From Carbonactinospora thermoautotrophica (GTDB lineage Bacteria; Actinomycetota; Actinomycetes; Streptomycetales; Carbonactinosporaceae), in assembly GCF_001543895.1 (NCBI RefSeq), contig NZ_JYIJ01000018.1:496001-560000 (forward strand): a stretch of DNA of 64,000 nucleotides, written 5' to 3'. This document shows, one piece after another, positions 19,085 through 27,307 of the stretch. Positions within the stretch are counted from its first letter, which is position 1. The number at the start of each line of letters is the position of its first letter. A model generated the notes under the pieces. The model was given only the letters and a program-made list of their open reading frames with translations, had not been told where the DNA came from and searched no databases. The position numbers and the translations under genes are program-made.

Positions 19085-19264
19085 TCAGGCGGTCTCCCGC
19101 TCGCAGTGGAGCTGCACGCCGTTGTCCGCCGCCAGCCGACGCAGATCCTCGATCTCCGCCTGGTGGACGTCCACCGAGAAGTCGTCGCCGTCGTCCAGGG
19201 CACGTTTCAGCGCTTCCTCGGCGTCGCGAATGCGTTGCTGGATCCCCGACGTGAACTCACGCAT
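19085..19264 (-). CDS. Small charged helical protein, unknown function
   Basis: A 59-aa protein starting M-R-E-F-T-S-G-I-Q-Q-R. I chose ATG 19264 because GGAGG lies six bases upstream on this strand; a TTG at 19285 would start before that ribosome binding site. The sequence is rich in Glu, Arg, Ala and Leu and should form one or two amphipathic helices (I-R-D-A-E-E-A-L-K-R-A-L and Q-A-E-I-E-D-L-R-R-L-A). It lies convergent to the phosphatase gene and divergent from the response regulator gene. I know no function for it. Confidence 0.7.
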   Translation of the reverse strand: MREFTSGIQQRIRDAEEALKRALDDGDDFSVDVHQAEIEDLRRLAADNGVQLHCERETA

Positions 19265-19600
19265 GCGGCGCCTCCAAGCTCTCAAGGGTCAGTCAAAGGT
19301 TTGAGTTGCTGTCTTCCCCTACCCTGGCGACGAGGAAACCTCTTCCCGGGGTACGGAATCGGAACATCCGGTGAACAGTTGAGCCATTCAGTCCGTGACT
19401 TCAGTCACGTCAGCTCGTCGACGCCGCTGTCGACGGTCTGGGGATCTCAACGGCACCGGGCCCTGAATTGCCTGTTTCCGGCTTACGTCTGTCAACTTAG
19501 GTCTGTCAAGGTGAGGATGACCACACCGCCGGTCCTGGCCGGCCGCGTCCGGGCCGTGTCGAGGCCCGCTCGGTGGTCCGGACTGTCCAGGGAGGAGTGA
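19265..19600. other. Divergent promoter region (small protein / cutR-like)
   Basis: This 336-base spacer lies between two divergent genes and contains no supported ORF. It holds a 14-bp tandem direct repeat at 19482-19509 and a short dyad GTGACT-TC-AGTCAC at 19395-19408. No clear consensus promoter could be assigned. Confidence 0.55.
19482..19509 (+). promoter_or_regulatory. 14-bp direct repeat upstream of the response regulator gene
   Basis: CTTACGTCTGTCAA (19482-19495) is followed directly by CTTAGGTCTGTCAA (19496-19509), differing at one base. It lies about 90 bases before the cutR-like start. OmpR-family regulators typically bind direct repeats of about 10-11 bp period in tandem, so autoregulation is plausible, although the 14-bp period is longer than usual. 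Confidence 0.45.
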
Positions 19601-20257
19601 ATGCGGGTTCTCGTGGTGGAGGACGAGCAGCTGCTCGCCGACGCCATCGCGCAGGGATTGCGCCGCGAGGCGATGGCCGTGGACGTGGCGTACGAAGGCG
19701 ACGCCGCGCTGGAACGGATCATGGCCAACGAGTACGACGTGATCGTGCTCGACCGTGACCTGCCGAAGACACACGGCGACGACATCTGCCGGCGGCTCGT
19801 CGCCGAGGGTGCGACCGCCCGGGTGCTCATGCTCACCGCCGCCGGGGACGTGAGCGACCGGGTGGAAGGGCTGTCCCTGGGCGCGGACGACTACCTCCCC
19901 AAGCCGTTCGCGTTCGCCGAGCTGGTGGCCCGGATCCGGGCGCTGGGGCGGCGCGCCCGCCCGGCCACGCCCCCGGTCCTGGAACGGGCCGGCATCCGGC
20001 TCGACCCGGGTAGGCACGAGGTCTGGCGCGGAGACCGGCAGGTCACGCTCGGCCGCAAGGAGTTCGCGGTCCTGGAGGAGCTGATGCGGGCCGATGGGGC
20101 GGTGGTGAGCGCCGAGCAGCTGCTGGAGAAGGTCTGGGACGAGCACACCGACCCGTTCACGAACGTGGTCCGGGTCACGGTCATGACCCTGCGGCGCAAG
20201 CTCGGTGAGCCGCAGGTGATCCAGACCGTGCCCGGGGCGGGGTACCAGATCCCATGA
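19601..20257 (+). CDS. cutR: OmpR-family response regulator (CutR-like)
   Basis: A 218-aa response regulator: receiver domain (residues 1-115) with acidic pocket E7-D8, phospho-acceptor D51 in V-L-D-R-D-L-P, T79 and K101 region (Y-L-P-K-P-F), then a winged-helix DNA-binding domain (about 125-218). The stop overlaps the sensor kinase start as ATGA, so the pair is translationally coupled. The neighbourhood (hemH, inositol phosphatase, this pair, DUF4193) resembles that of Streptomyces cutRS as I recall it, which is why I give the symbol. Similarity to other OmpR regulators is high, so the name is tentative. Confidence 0.75.
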   Translation: MRVLVVEDEQLLADAIAQGLRREAMAVDVAYEGDAALERIMANEYDVIVLDRDLPKTHGDDICRRLVAEGATARVLMLTAAGDVSDRVEGLSLGADDYLPKPFAFAELVARIRALGRRARPATPPVLERAGIRLDPGRHEVWRGDRQVTLGRKEFAVLEELMRADGAVVSAEQLLEKVWDEHTDPFTNVVRVTVMTLRRKLGEPQVIQTVPGAGYQIP

Positions 20258-21426
20258 GCACGGCCAAGCCCCGGACCCCCGACTGGCTCAAGCCCACCAT
20301 CCGCACCCGGCTCACCGCCCTGTACGGCGGCATGTTCCTGGCCGCCGGGGTGCTGCTCATCCTGCTGATGGTCTCGCTCACCTGGCACGCGATCAACACC
20401 CCGCCCCGGGTGACCCAGCAGGACCTGGTGAGCCACCTGCCCGCCGACTACTGGGAGCTGAACCCGCGGCAGCAGCTCGACGCGTTCCTCAACGCGGTCT
20501 TCACCGCCGAGCAGGAGTACCGGAACCGGCAGGTCAACGCGCTGCTGCGGCGGTCGCTGCTGGCGCTGGTGATCTTCACGTTCGTCGCGTTCGCGTTCGG
20601 CTACCTGATGGCCGGGCGGGTGCTGCGGCCGCTCCACGAGATCACCGCGACCGCCCGCCGGGTGGCCCGGGGCAACCTCGATGAGCGGATCGCGCTACAG
20701 GGGCCGGATGACGAGCTGAAGGAGCTGGCCGATACCTTCGACGAGATGCTGGACCGGCTGAACCAGGCCATGGCCGGGCAGCGGCGGTTCGTCGCCAACG
20801 CATCCCACGAGCTGCGCACGCCGCTCGCGGTGAACCGGACCCTGCTGGAGGTCGCGCTCGCCGACCCAGAGGTCTCCGAGGACCTGAAACGGCTCGGCAA
20901 GACACTGCTCGCCACCAACGAGCGGCACGAGCAGATGATCGAAGGCCTGCTCATGCTGGCCCGGTCCGAGACCGAGCTGGCCGAGCGCCGCCCGGTGCGG
21001 CTGCCGGAGGTGGTCGAGCGGGCCGCCCACCAGGTACGCGAGGAGGCGGAGAAGAACGAGCTCACGATCCGCCGCAAGCTGGACCCGGCGGTGGCGCTCG
21101 GCGACGGCGTCCTGCTGGAGCGGCTGGCGCTCAACCTGCTGCAGAACGCCGTGCGTCACAACGAGCCCGGCGGCTGGGTCGAGGTCACCACGCTGTCCGA
21201 GGCCGACCGGAGCGTGCTGGTGGTGGCCAACACCGGGCCGGTGATCGCCGGGTACGAGGTGGAGGGCCTGTTCGAGCCGTTCCGGCGGTTGCAGCGCACC
21301 GGCCGGGGTGTGGGGTTGGGCCTGTCCATCGTCCGGTCGATCGCGCGCGCCCACGGCGGCGAGGTGACGGCGGAGGCCAGGCTGGGCGGCGGGCTGGTCG
21401 TCCGCGTCGTCCTGCCGGCCGGCTGA
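20254..21426 (+). CDS. cutS: Sensor histidine kinase (CutS-like)
   Basis: A 390-aa membrane histidine kinase with TM1 (about residues 25-45), an extracytoplasmic loop of about 50 residues, TM2 (about 98-117), HAMP (about 118-170), HisKA with phospho-acceptor H185 in S-H-E-L-R-T-P-L, and an ATPase domain with N box L-L-Q-N-A-V-R-H-N and G box G-V-G-L-G-L-S-I-V. The loop contains no Cys; I recall that conserved extracellular Cys pairs matter in Streptomyces CutS, so the signal sensed here may differ. It is cotranscribed with the upstream regulator. Confidence 0.8.
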   Translation: MSTAKPRTPDWLKPTIRTRLTALYGGMFLAAGVLLILLMVSLTWHAINTPPRVTQQDLVSHLPADYWELNPRQQLDAFLNAVFTAEQEYRNRQVNALLRRSLLALVIFTFVAFAFGYLMAGRVLRPLHEITATARRVARGNLDERIALQGPDDELKELADTFDEMLDRLNQAMAGQRRFVANASHELRTPLAVNRTLLEVALADPEVSEDLKRLGKTLLATNERHEQMIEGLLMLARSETELAERRPVRLPEVVERAAHQVREEAEKNELTIRRKLDPAVALGDGVLLERLALNLLQNAVRHNEPGGWVEVTTLSEADRSVLVVANTGPVIAGYEVEGLFEPFRRLQRTGRGVGLGLSIVRSIARAHGGEVTAEARLGGGLVVRVVLPAG

Positions 21427-21692
21427 CGGGTGCCGCTTGGGTCGCTCGACGCATCGGCCCGGGGACCCTGCAGCCGCCCTGGGGTACAGATAACAGGCCT
21501 GAGCGGCCCTGTCATGAGCCGTCCCGCAGACCCGTCCCACAGACTCCGTCAGGGCCCTGTCATAGGCCGCGTCACACCGGCTGTGTCACACCCGCCGCAG
21601 TCGGCGTGCTTGGACCCCTAGCTCGTCCGCGCCCGGCCCGGTCGTGGGAGGAGGTCGAGACCTGCCGGACCCACGTCGAGCCGGCGACCGGT
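21427..21692. other. Convergent spacer between sensor kinase and gamma-CA-like gene
   Basis: No gene seen in 266 bases. GGCCCTGTCAT occurs near 21504 with a close repeat GGCCCTGTCAT near 21553, and ACACCGGCTGTGT near 21576 has partial dyad symmetry. Termination of both convergent genes must occur here, but no single strong hairpin stands out. Confidence 0.4.
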
Positions 21693-22211
21693 TCAGTCGA
21701 GCCGCCGCAACTGCTCCCGGTACCGCTTGCCGTTGGTCACGTACCGGTCGACCGCGTCGGCGAAGCTGCCCGGCGGGACCGCGTCCTCGCGGATCTTGGC
21801 CGGCACGCCGAGCGCCATGGCCCGGGCCGGCACCTCCATGCCGTTCGGCACGACCGCTCCGGCACCGACCAGGGCGCCAGACCGTACCAGGGCCCGGTGC
21901 AGCACCACCGAGCCCGACCCGATCAGACAGCCGTCCTCGACCGTGCACCCCTCCAAGTGGGCGATGTGACCAACTACACAGTCCGAGCCGATCCGGGTCG
22001 GCAGCTCCTCGGTGGCGTGGATCACGCACCCGTCCTGGATCGAAGTCCGCTCGCCCACGGAGATCTCGCCGTAGTCTCCGCGGAGCACGGCGCCGGGCCA
22101 CACCGTCGACTCGGCTCCGATCTCGACCGCCCCGATCACCACCGCGTCCGGATGGATGTATGCGGATGGGTGAATCCGGGGAACACGGTCACCGAGTGCA
22201 TATACTGCCAC
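21693..22211 (-). CDS. Gamma-carbonic anhydrase-like hexapeptide-repeat protein
   Basis: A 172-aa left-handed beta-helix protein of the YrdA/PaaY/gamma-carbonic-anhydrase family; members form trimers with metal between subunits. Hexapeptide turns run from about residue 14 to 130, followed by a C-terminal helix. Candidate metal His are H65 (V-I-H-A-T) and H82 (G-H-I-A-H-L-E-G-C). The position that is a third His in classical members (L-H-G-C) is Glu here, with an extra His three residues after H82, so carbonic anhydrase activity is uncertain. AAGGAGG lies just before the GTG start. Confidence 0.85.
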   Translation of the reverse strand: MAVYALGDRVPRIHPSAYIHPDAVVIGAVEIGAESTVWPGAVLRGDYGEISVGERTSIQDGCVIHATEELPTRIGSDCVVGHIAHLEGCTVEDGCLIGSGSVVLHRALVRSGALVGAGAVVPNGMEVPARAMALGVPAKIREDAVPPGSFADAVDRYVTNGKRYREQLRRLD

Positions 22212-22462
22212 GGTTCCTCCTTATTGGTGAGTTTTCAGTGTCTGCAGTGTCTGGCCGCTGGTTCTTCCGGCCGCGTCCGGTGCGGACCGACCTCGGTGTT
22301 CCGCCGCTGAAATCTTTCGTACTCCGGTCGGGTGGTGAGTACGCGCGCGGGCTCTGGGTAAGGCACAATCTCCGGCTCGGGTCGGGCACAAGTTCGGCTC
22401 GTCAAGCGTTACGCATGCGCTGACAATCTCATCAGAACCACCTGGAGGGGGAGAGAGGCACG
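22212..22462 (+). other. Divergent intergenic region before DUF4193 gene
   Basis: This 251-base spacer separates the gamma-CA-like gene (minus) from the DUF4193 gene (plus). The part from 22212 to 22320 is relatively A+T-rich. I could not assign a confident promoter. GGAGGGGG near 22444 is the ribosome binding site of the DUF4193 gene. Confidence 0.45.
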
Positions 22463-22762
22463 ATGGCAACCGACTACGACGCCCCTCGCAAGGTCGACGA
22501 CGACCTGGGCGAGGACAGCATCGAGGAGCTCAAGGCCCGCACGCGGGTCGACAAGAGTGCGATCTTCGTCGACTCCGAGGACAGCGACGCCGAGCCGATC
22601 GAGCTCCCGGGCGCGGACCTCTCCAACGAGGAGCTGAGCGTCCGTGTCCTACCGCGGCAGGCGGACGAGTTCACCTGCTCGCGGTGCTTCCTGGTGCACC
22701 ACCGCAGCCAGCTGGCCTCCGAAGCCGACGGCCAGATGGTCTGCCGCGACTGCGCCGCCTGA
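22463..22762 (+). CDS. DUF4193 family protein with C-terminal zinc-ribbon Cys pairs
   Basis: A 99-aa acidic protein of the actinobacterial DUF4193 family. The N-terminal half is charged and probably disordered (A-T-D-Y-D-A-P-R-K). The C-terminal part has T-C-S-R-C-F-L-V-H-H-R-S-Q-L and, near the end, V-C-R-D-C, giving two CxxC pairs that look like a small zinc ribbon. A strong ribosome binding site suggests high expression. The function is not known to me. Its genomic partners here (dut, DUF3710) are shared by many actinobacteria. Confidence 0.88.
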   Translation: MATDYDAPRKVDDDLGEDSIEELKARTRVDKSAIFVDSEDSDAEPIELPGADLSNEELSVRVLPRQADEFTCSRCFLVHHRSQLASEADGQMVCRDCAA

Positions 22763-22799
22763 CGTAGTGGTCAGGTAGCGGTCCGGAAGGCACCGGAAG

Positions 22800-23597
22800 A
22801 TGGAGCATTCGGCGGAACACGAGCCGCGCGGGGAAGGCCACTCAGCCGCATCCGAGGCACTGGTGCACCTGGTGTCCGGGGACCGGCCCCTCAACGGGGC
22901 GGACCGCGGACGCCTGCTCACCTCCCTCGCCCGCGCCTTGGTCGCCAGCGCCAAGGCGGCCGGAACGACCGCGGTCGTTACCGGGCGCTGGCTCGCGGAC
23001 CTGTTCGTCGACGTGGCGCCGCGCCTGCCGATCAGGGACGGTCAGACGCTGCGCGCGCATCATCCCGGTCGTACGACGGAGGAGATTGCCGAAGCCCTCA
23101 TCTCAGGGGCGGCGAACGCCACCACGGCCGTCGGAGCCGCCGGCGGTGCGCTGGCAACCGTGGAGTTCGCCGCCCCACCGACCCTGCTCTCGGTGCCGGC
23201 GCAGCTCGCCGCCGAGGCGATGGCGGTGGCCGCGATCGAGGTCAAGCTGGTCGCGGAGCTGCATGAGCTGTACGGCCTGGCAGCGCCGGGGCCGCGCGTG
23301 CCGCGCATGTTGACGTACCTGCAGGCCTGGGCCGACCGTCGGGGGGTCAATCCGCTCGAATTCACCCCGCGCCGCGGTGTCCCCGCCGCGCTCGGGGAAG
23401 CCGCCAGGCGTCAGATCCGCAAGCGGCTGGCCGGCCGCGCCGGCCGTAGCCTCCTCACGCTCGGGCCCATGTTCAGCGGCGCCGTCGCAGGCGGCTACGT
23501 GAACCGTCAGGGGACCCGCAAGCTTGCCGAGGAGGTCCGTGCCGACCTGCGCCGGCTCGCCGCCGAGCGGGAGCTGCCCGGCACGGCCGCGGATTGA
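22800..23597 (+). CDS. Conserved actinobacterial protein, possible EcsC-like
   Basis: A 265-aa protein rich in Ala, Arg and Leu. The central part (about residues 95-165) is small-residue-rich and weakly hydrophobic (A-N-A-T-T-A-V-G-A-A-G-G-A-L-A-T and L-S-V-P-A-Q-L-A-A-E-A-M-A-V-A-A-I). A second Gly/Ala-rich segment, G-P-M-F-S-G-A-V-A-G-G-Y, lies near residue 225. This resembles EcsC-domain proteins, but the match is from memory and weak. It ends three bases before the convergent DUF4235 gene. Function unknown. Confidence 0.7.
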   Translation: MEHSAEHEPRGEGHSAASEALVHLVSGDRPLNGADRGRLLTSLARALVASAKAAGTTAVVTGRWLADLFVDVAPRLPIRDGQTLRAHHPGRTTEEIAEALISGAANATTAVGAAGGALATVEFAAPPTLLSVPAQLAAEAMAVAAIEVKLVAELHELYGLAAPGPRVPRMLTYLQAWADRRGVNPLEFTPRRGVPAALGEAARRQIRKRLAGRAGRSLLTLGPMFSGAVAGGYVNRQGTRKLAEEVRADLRRLAAERELPGTAAD

Positions 23598-23600
23598 CGG

Positions 23601-23882
23601 TCAGGTGGCCTCCAGGCCCGGCGGCAGCCGGCCCGTGGACCGTTTCCAGTAGTTCGCCGCCTTCCGTGCGGCGAACACGCGCATGATCCCGACCAGCGCG
23701 CCGCTCGCCACCACCCAGCCGACCGCCTCGTACCACGTCGTGTCGGGTGATTCCGGCTTCTTCGGCGGCTGCCTGCCGAACGCCCGCTTCCAGGTCTGCT
23801 CCCCGACCTTGCGGGCCAGCAAGGCCGCGGCCACCGTGCTCAGCCCGCCGAACGCCTTCCACGCCACCTTCGCTCCGGCCAT
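23601..23882 (-). CDS. DUF4235 family small membrane protein
   Basis: A 93-aa protein with two predicted membrane segments (about residues 10-25 and 52-70) and the conserved linkers R-K-V-G-E-Q-T-W-K-R-A-F-G-R and A-A-R-K-A-A-N-Y-W-K-R-S-T-G, which fit the actinobacterial DUF4235 family. Function unknown. It is the last of three minus-strand genes and converges with the preceding plus-strand gene with only three bases between stops. Confidence 0.8.
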   Translation of the reverse strand: MAGAKVAWKAFGGLSTVAAALLARKVGEQTWKRAFGRQPPKKPESPDTTWYEAVGWVVASGALVGIMRVFAARKAANYWKRSTGRLPPGLEAT

Positions 23883-23936
23883 GCCCCGCTCTTGCCCGGA
23901 CGAGCCGGGTTCATGCGGCGGTACCGACCGGCCCAG

Positions 23937-24389
23937 TCAACGGGCGTGAGCCTTGGCCGAGTTCAGGGCAGCGGCCAGCTCGTCGGGCCGGCGCGTGGAC
24001 ACGTACCAGTACGGGGTGGGGTCCGCCGGGTCGGCGACCTCGACGTACACCGCGCGGGGGAGGTACCCGCGCAGCAGCAGGTACGCCCGGGGGTCGGCCT
24101 TCGGGCCGCGCAGCTCCCGCGCCTCCTCGGCGGTGAGGGCGCGCACGGTCCCGACCGCCGACAGCGGGATCGCGGCCCGGCCCGCCTCCAGCACGCCGTC
24201 CGCCACCCGGATCCGCGCGGAACCGTAGCCGACCAGCACGCCCGCGGTGATGAGGGCGGCCGCGCCGGTCACCAGCAGCGCCACGCCTGGGCCCAGCCAG
24301 GCCGCGTACGCCACCCACAGCGAGGCCAGAAAGAAGACCAGGACCACCCACCAGCGCCAGGGGACCGTGAGCCGTTCCGAGTACCTCAT
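23937..24389 (-). CDS. DUF3093 family membrane protein
   Basis: A 150-aa protein beginning M-R-Y-S-E-R-L-T-V-P-W-R-W-W, typical of DUF3093, with two adjacent membrane helices (about residues 13-55) and a soluble C-terminal domain containing P-Y-W-Y-V-S-T-R-R-P and ending in a helix. In many actinobacteria it lies close to dut, as here. Function unknown. Confidence 0.85.
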   Translation of the reverse strand: MRYSERLTVPWRWWVVLVFFLASLWVAYAAWLGPGVALLVTGAAALITAGVLVGYGSARIRVADGVLEAGRAAIPLSAVGTVRALTAEEARELRGPKADPRAYLLLRGYLPRAVYVEVADPADPTPYWYVSTRRPDELAAALNSAKAHAR

Positions 24390-24458
24390 GGGGCAAGCCT
24401 CCCAGCGTGTCGCGGAGCCGCTGTCAGGGGTCGCTCTCCATGCTCTCAGGCCGGGGAC

Positions 24459-25352
24459 TCACTCGTAGCCGAGCTTGCGCTTGATCCGGCGTACCAGCCG
24501 GCCGACGCGCTCCGGCGGGGTGCGCAAGCCCACCGCGACCTCCTTGGCGTAGTCGGTCAGGAGGGTGGGGGCGACCGCGTTGAGCAGCGTCCCGGCGACC
24601 GCGTCGGTGCCCACCAGGTACCGGGCGCGCGGGTTCGGCGAGGCGAGCGCGCGCAGCACCGCCCGGGCCACCGGGGCGGGGTCGGGCAGCGACCTGGACC
24701 GGCGCAGCAGTGCCTCGGCCAGCTGGTAGCAGTGCGCGTACGCCGAGTGCCTGCGGTCCGGCAGGCGGCTGACGCCCCGGGCCCAGATGCCGGTGCCGAA
24801 GCTGCCCGGCTCGATCAGCACCACCTTCACGCCGAACTGGGAGACCTCCATGCGCAGCGCGTCGGTAAGCGCCTCCAGGCCATGCTTGCTCGCGCAGTAC
24901 CAACCGATGAAGGGGGTGGAGACCCGGCCGGAGATCGACGAGATGTTGATGATGCGGCCGTCCCGGCGCTGGCGCATCGTGGGCAGCACGAGCCGTGCGA
25001 TGCGGGCCGGCGCGATCAGGTTCACCTCGAGCTGGTAGTACGCCTGGTCGTCGTCGACGTCCTCGATCGCGCCGGGCTGGGCCAGGCCCGCGTTGTTCAC
25101 GACGGCCCAGGGTCCACCGTCGGTCATCTCCGCGATCTGGGTGAAACCGCGGACCGTGGACTCGGCGTCGGCCACGTCCAGCAGCACGGTCCGGATGCCG
25201 ACGCAGTGCCGGTCGGCGATCTGGCGGAGCTTGGCGGCCTTCTCCTCGGAGCGCGCGGTGCCGATCACGTCGTACCCGGTGGCGGCCAGCTCCAGGGCGG
25301 TCGCCAGCCCGATCCCGCTGGTCGCCCCGGTGACGACGACGCTCCTGGTCAT
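24459..25352 (-). CDS. Short-chain dehydrogenase/reductase
   Basis: A 297-aa classical SDR. The cofactor motif T-G-A-T-S-G-I-G is at residues 8-15, N-N-A-G near residue 85, catalytic Ser in N-I-S-S-I-S and Y-C-A-S-K near residue 150. The longer C-terminus (V-A-R-A-V-L-R-A-L-A-S and R-Y-L-V-G-T-D-A) is seen in SDRs acting on lipids or steroids, but the substrate cannot be told. I chose ATG 25352 because the Rossmann fold begins there and GGAAAGG lies just upstream; the upstream extension has no support. Confidence 0.88.
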   Translation of the reverse strand: MTRSVVVTGATSGIGLATALELAATGYDVIGTARSEEKAAKLRQIADRHCVGIRTVLLDVADAESTVRGFTQIAEMTDGGPWAVVNNAGLAQPGAIEDVDDDQAYYQLEVNLIAPARIARLVLPTMRQRRDGRIINISSISGRVSTPFIGWYCASKHGLEALTDALRMEVSQFGVKVVLIEPGSFGTGIWARGVSRLPDRRHSAYAHCYQLAEALLRRSRSLPDPAPVARAVLRALASPNPRARYLVGTDAVAGTLLNAVAPTLLTDYAKEVAVGLRTPPERVGRLVRRIKRKLGYE

Positions 25353-25370
25353 GAGCAACCTTTCCGTATC

Positions 25371-25394
25371 GGAGGTGCGGGGACCTCCCCGCAC
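25371..25394 (-). promoter_or_regulatory. Two mutually exclusive short hairpins in the SDR leader
   Basis: GTGCGGGG/CCCCGCAC (25375-25382 with 25387-25394) forms an eight-bp stem with a four-base loop. GGAGGT/ACCTCC (25371-25376 with 25383-25388) overlaps it and cannot form at the same time. Both lie 19-42 bases before the SDR start. A regulatory role is speculative. Confidence 0.3.
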
Positions 25395-25515
25395 GGGTTG
25401 AGGGAACCGTCACGGCGCGCAGTCGCTCGACCACGCGGGCGAACGTGCCCAGACCGACGGTAGTGTCGAGCGCCGTGGTTAAGCCATGAGCACGAGCAAC
25501 GAGCGAGGAGGGGCG

Positions 25516-26097
25516 GTGAGTCGGTCGACGACATTGGTACTACCCCCGGAAGCGGTCGTTCCGGAGCCGCATCCGGACGCGCCGCCGCCGGGCGCGAAGC
25601 TGGGATCGCACTACAGCCGGTGCTTCGGGTGCGGGCGGGACCACCCGACCGGTCTGCACATGGAGCTGACCGTCGGGGAGGGCTTGTCGGTCGACGCCCG
25701 GTTCACGGTCACCGAGAACCACCAGGGCGCGCCCGGGCTCGCCCACGGAGGGCTGCTCGCGGCGGCGTTCGACGAGGCGCTCGGGTCCATCACCTGGCTG
25801 CTGCGCCGGCCGGCGGTGACCGCCCGCCTGGAGACCGACTTCCTCCGACCGGTCCCGGTCGACTCCACCCTGTACCTCCACGCCAAGTGCGACGGCGTGG
25901 CGGGCCGCAAGATCTACCTGTCCGCCGAGGGCCGGCTGGACGCCCCGGACGGGCCGGTGGCGGTACGGGCCCACGCGATATTCGTGACGGTCACGCTGGA
26001 GCACTTCACCACCCACGGCCGCCCCGAGGACGTGGCGGCGGCCCGCGAAAGCGGTGACGTGCAGGCCGCGGCCCGAGCATTCGAGGTGAACCCGTGA
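25516..26097 (+). CDS. PaaI-type hotdog thioesterase
   Basis: A 193-aa hotdog-fold protein. Key features: [13 protein letters not shown], a motif common in actinobacterial PaaI-like proteins, and the catalytic-loop segment [16 protein letters not shown] (about residues 74-89). Family members hydrolyse acyl-CoA thioesters; substrate unknown. I chose GTG 25516, since AGGAGG lies four bases upstream and homologues start similarly; ATG 25486 is an in-frame alternative. Its stop overlaps the dut start (GTGA). Confidence 0.85.
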   Translation: MSRSTTLVLPPEAVVPEPHPDAPPPGAKLGSHYSRCFGCGRDHPTGLHMELTVGEGLSVDARFTVTENHQGAPGLAHGGLLAAAFDEALGSITWLLRRPAVTARLETDFLRPVPVDSTLYLHAKCDGVAGRKIYLSAEGRLDAPDGPVAVRAHAIFVTVTLEHFTTHGRPEDVAAARESGDVQAAARAFEVNP

Positions 26098-26579
26098 GCG
26101 ATGTCGACGTGCTGATCCGCCGCCTCGACCCGGAGGTGCCGCTCCCCACCTACGCCCATCCGGGCGATGCCGGCGCCGACCTCGTCACCACCGTCGACGC
26201 CAAGCTCGGCCCGGGCGAGCGGGCCGTGCTGCCCACCGGCATCGCGATCGCGCTGCCCGACGGGTACGCGGCGTTCGTGCATCCCCGTTCCGGGCTCGCG
26301 GCCAAGTACGGTGTGTCCTTGGTGAACGCGCCCGGCACGGTGGACGCCGGCTACCGTGGCGAGATCAAGGTGATCGTGGTGAATCACGACCCCCGGGAGC
26401 CGGTGGTGTTCCGCCGCGGGGACCGGATCGCCCAGTTGGTGATACAGAAGGTGGAGCGGGCACGGTTCCACGAGGTAGCGGAATTGCCCGGATCCGCCCG
26501 GGCCGACGGCGGCTTCGGGTCCACGGGCGGGTACCGCGCGGCTGGCGCGGACAACGAACAGGGAAGGGAAGAGACGTGA
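26094..26579 (+). CDS. dut: dUTP diphosphatase (dUTPase)
   Basis: dUTPase hydrolyses dUTP to dUMP, keeping uracil out of DNA and feeding thymidylate synthesis. The 161-aa protein has the trimeric family's motifs in order: H-P-G-D-A-G-A-D-L (1), P-R-S-G-L-A (2), [14 protein letters not shown] (3, catalytic Asp), R-I-A-Q-L-V (4) and the C-terminal arm [10 protein letters not shown] (5). It overlaps both neighbours by four bases (GTGA), indicating one operon. Confidence 0.97.
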   Translation: MSDVDVLIRRLDPEVPLPTYAHPGDAGADLVTTVDAKLGPGERAVLPTGIAIALPDGYAAFVHPRSGLAAKYGVSLVNAPGTVDAGYRGEIKVIVVNHDPREPVVFRRGDRIAQLVIQKVERARFHEVAELPGSARADGGFGSTGGYRAAGADNEQGREET

Positions 26580-27307
26580 TCTTCCGACGTCGTCGCCGTC
26601 AGGACGAGGCGGACGAGCCCATGGAGGCGCTCCCGGCCACGGACGAGGAGACCGCCGAGGCCGGTGAGGACCGTGGACTGCGGCCGCGGCCCGAAGGGCC
26701 GTGGGACATCGCCGAGGTCGAGAACCCGGAGGAGGGCCGGGTCGACCTCGGCGGCATCCTCGTCCCGGTGGTCGAGGGCATGGAGCTGCGCGTGGAGGTG
26801 GCCAACGACCAGATCGTGGCGGCCACGGCCATCCACGGGCAGAGCGCGCTGCAGCTCCAGCCCTTCGCCGCGCCGCGCAGCGAGGGCATCTGGGACGAGG
26901 TGCGACACGAGATCGCGGCGGGCGTCACCCAGCAGGGCGGCATCGTCGACGAGGTGGAGGGGCCGCTCGGCCCCGAACTGCGCGCGCACGTGCCGCTGCA
27001 GCTCCCGGACGGCACCTATGGCACGCAGCTGGTCCGGTTCGTGGGCTGCGACGGGCCGCGCTGGTTCCTGCGCGGGGTGTTCTCCGGCCAGGCGGCCGTG
27101 CAACCGGAGACCGCCGGCGTGCTCGAGGCGGTCTTCCGCGGGGTGGTGGTGGTGCGCGGCAAGGAGCCGATGGCGCCGCGCGACCCGATCCCGCTGCGCC
27201 TGCCGCCGAACGCCATGTCGGCCGGCCCCCAGGACGAGGACGAGCGGTTCGACCGAGACGACCTGAACCCTTTTGAGCGCGGCCCGGAGATCACCGAGGT
27301 CCGCTGA
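26576..27307 (+). CDS. DUF3710 family protein
   Basis: A 243-aa acidic protein. A short basic N-terminus (M-I-F-R-R-R-R-R) is followed by the DUF3710 domain with [18 protein letters not shown] and [10 protein letters not shown]. The C-terminus is charged. It is coupled to dut by a GTGA overlap, as in many actinobacteria. Function unknown. An inverted repeat follows the stop. Confidence 0.88.
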   Translation: MIFRRRRRQDEADEPMEALPATDEETAEAGEDRGLRPRPEGPWDIAEVENPEEGRVDLGGILVPVVEGMELRVEVANDQIVAATAIHGQSALQLQPFAAPRSEGIWDEVRHEIAAGVTQQGGIVDEVEGPLGPELRAHVPLQLPDGTYGTQLVRFVGCDGPRWFLRGVFSGQAAVQPETAGVLEAVFRGVVVVRGKEPMAPRDPIPLRLPPNAMSAGPQDEDERFDRDDLNPFERGPEITEVR

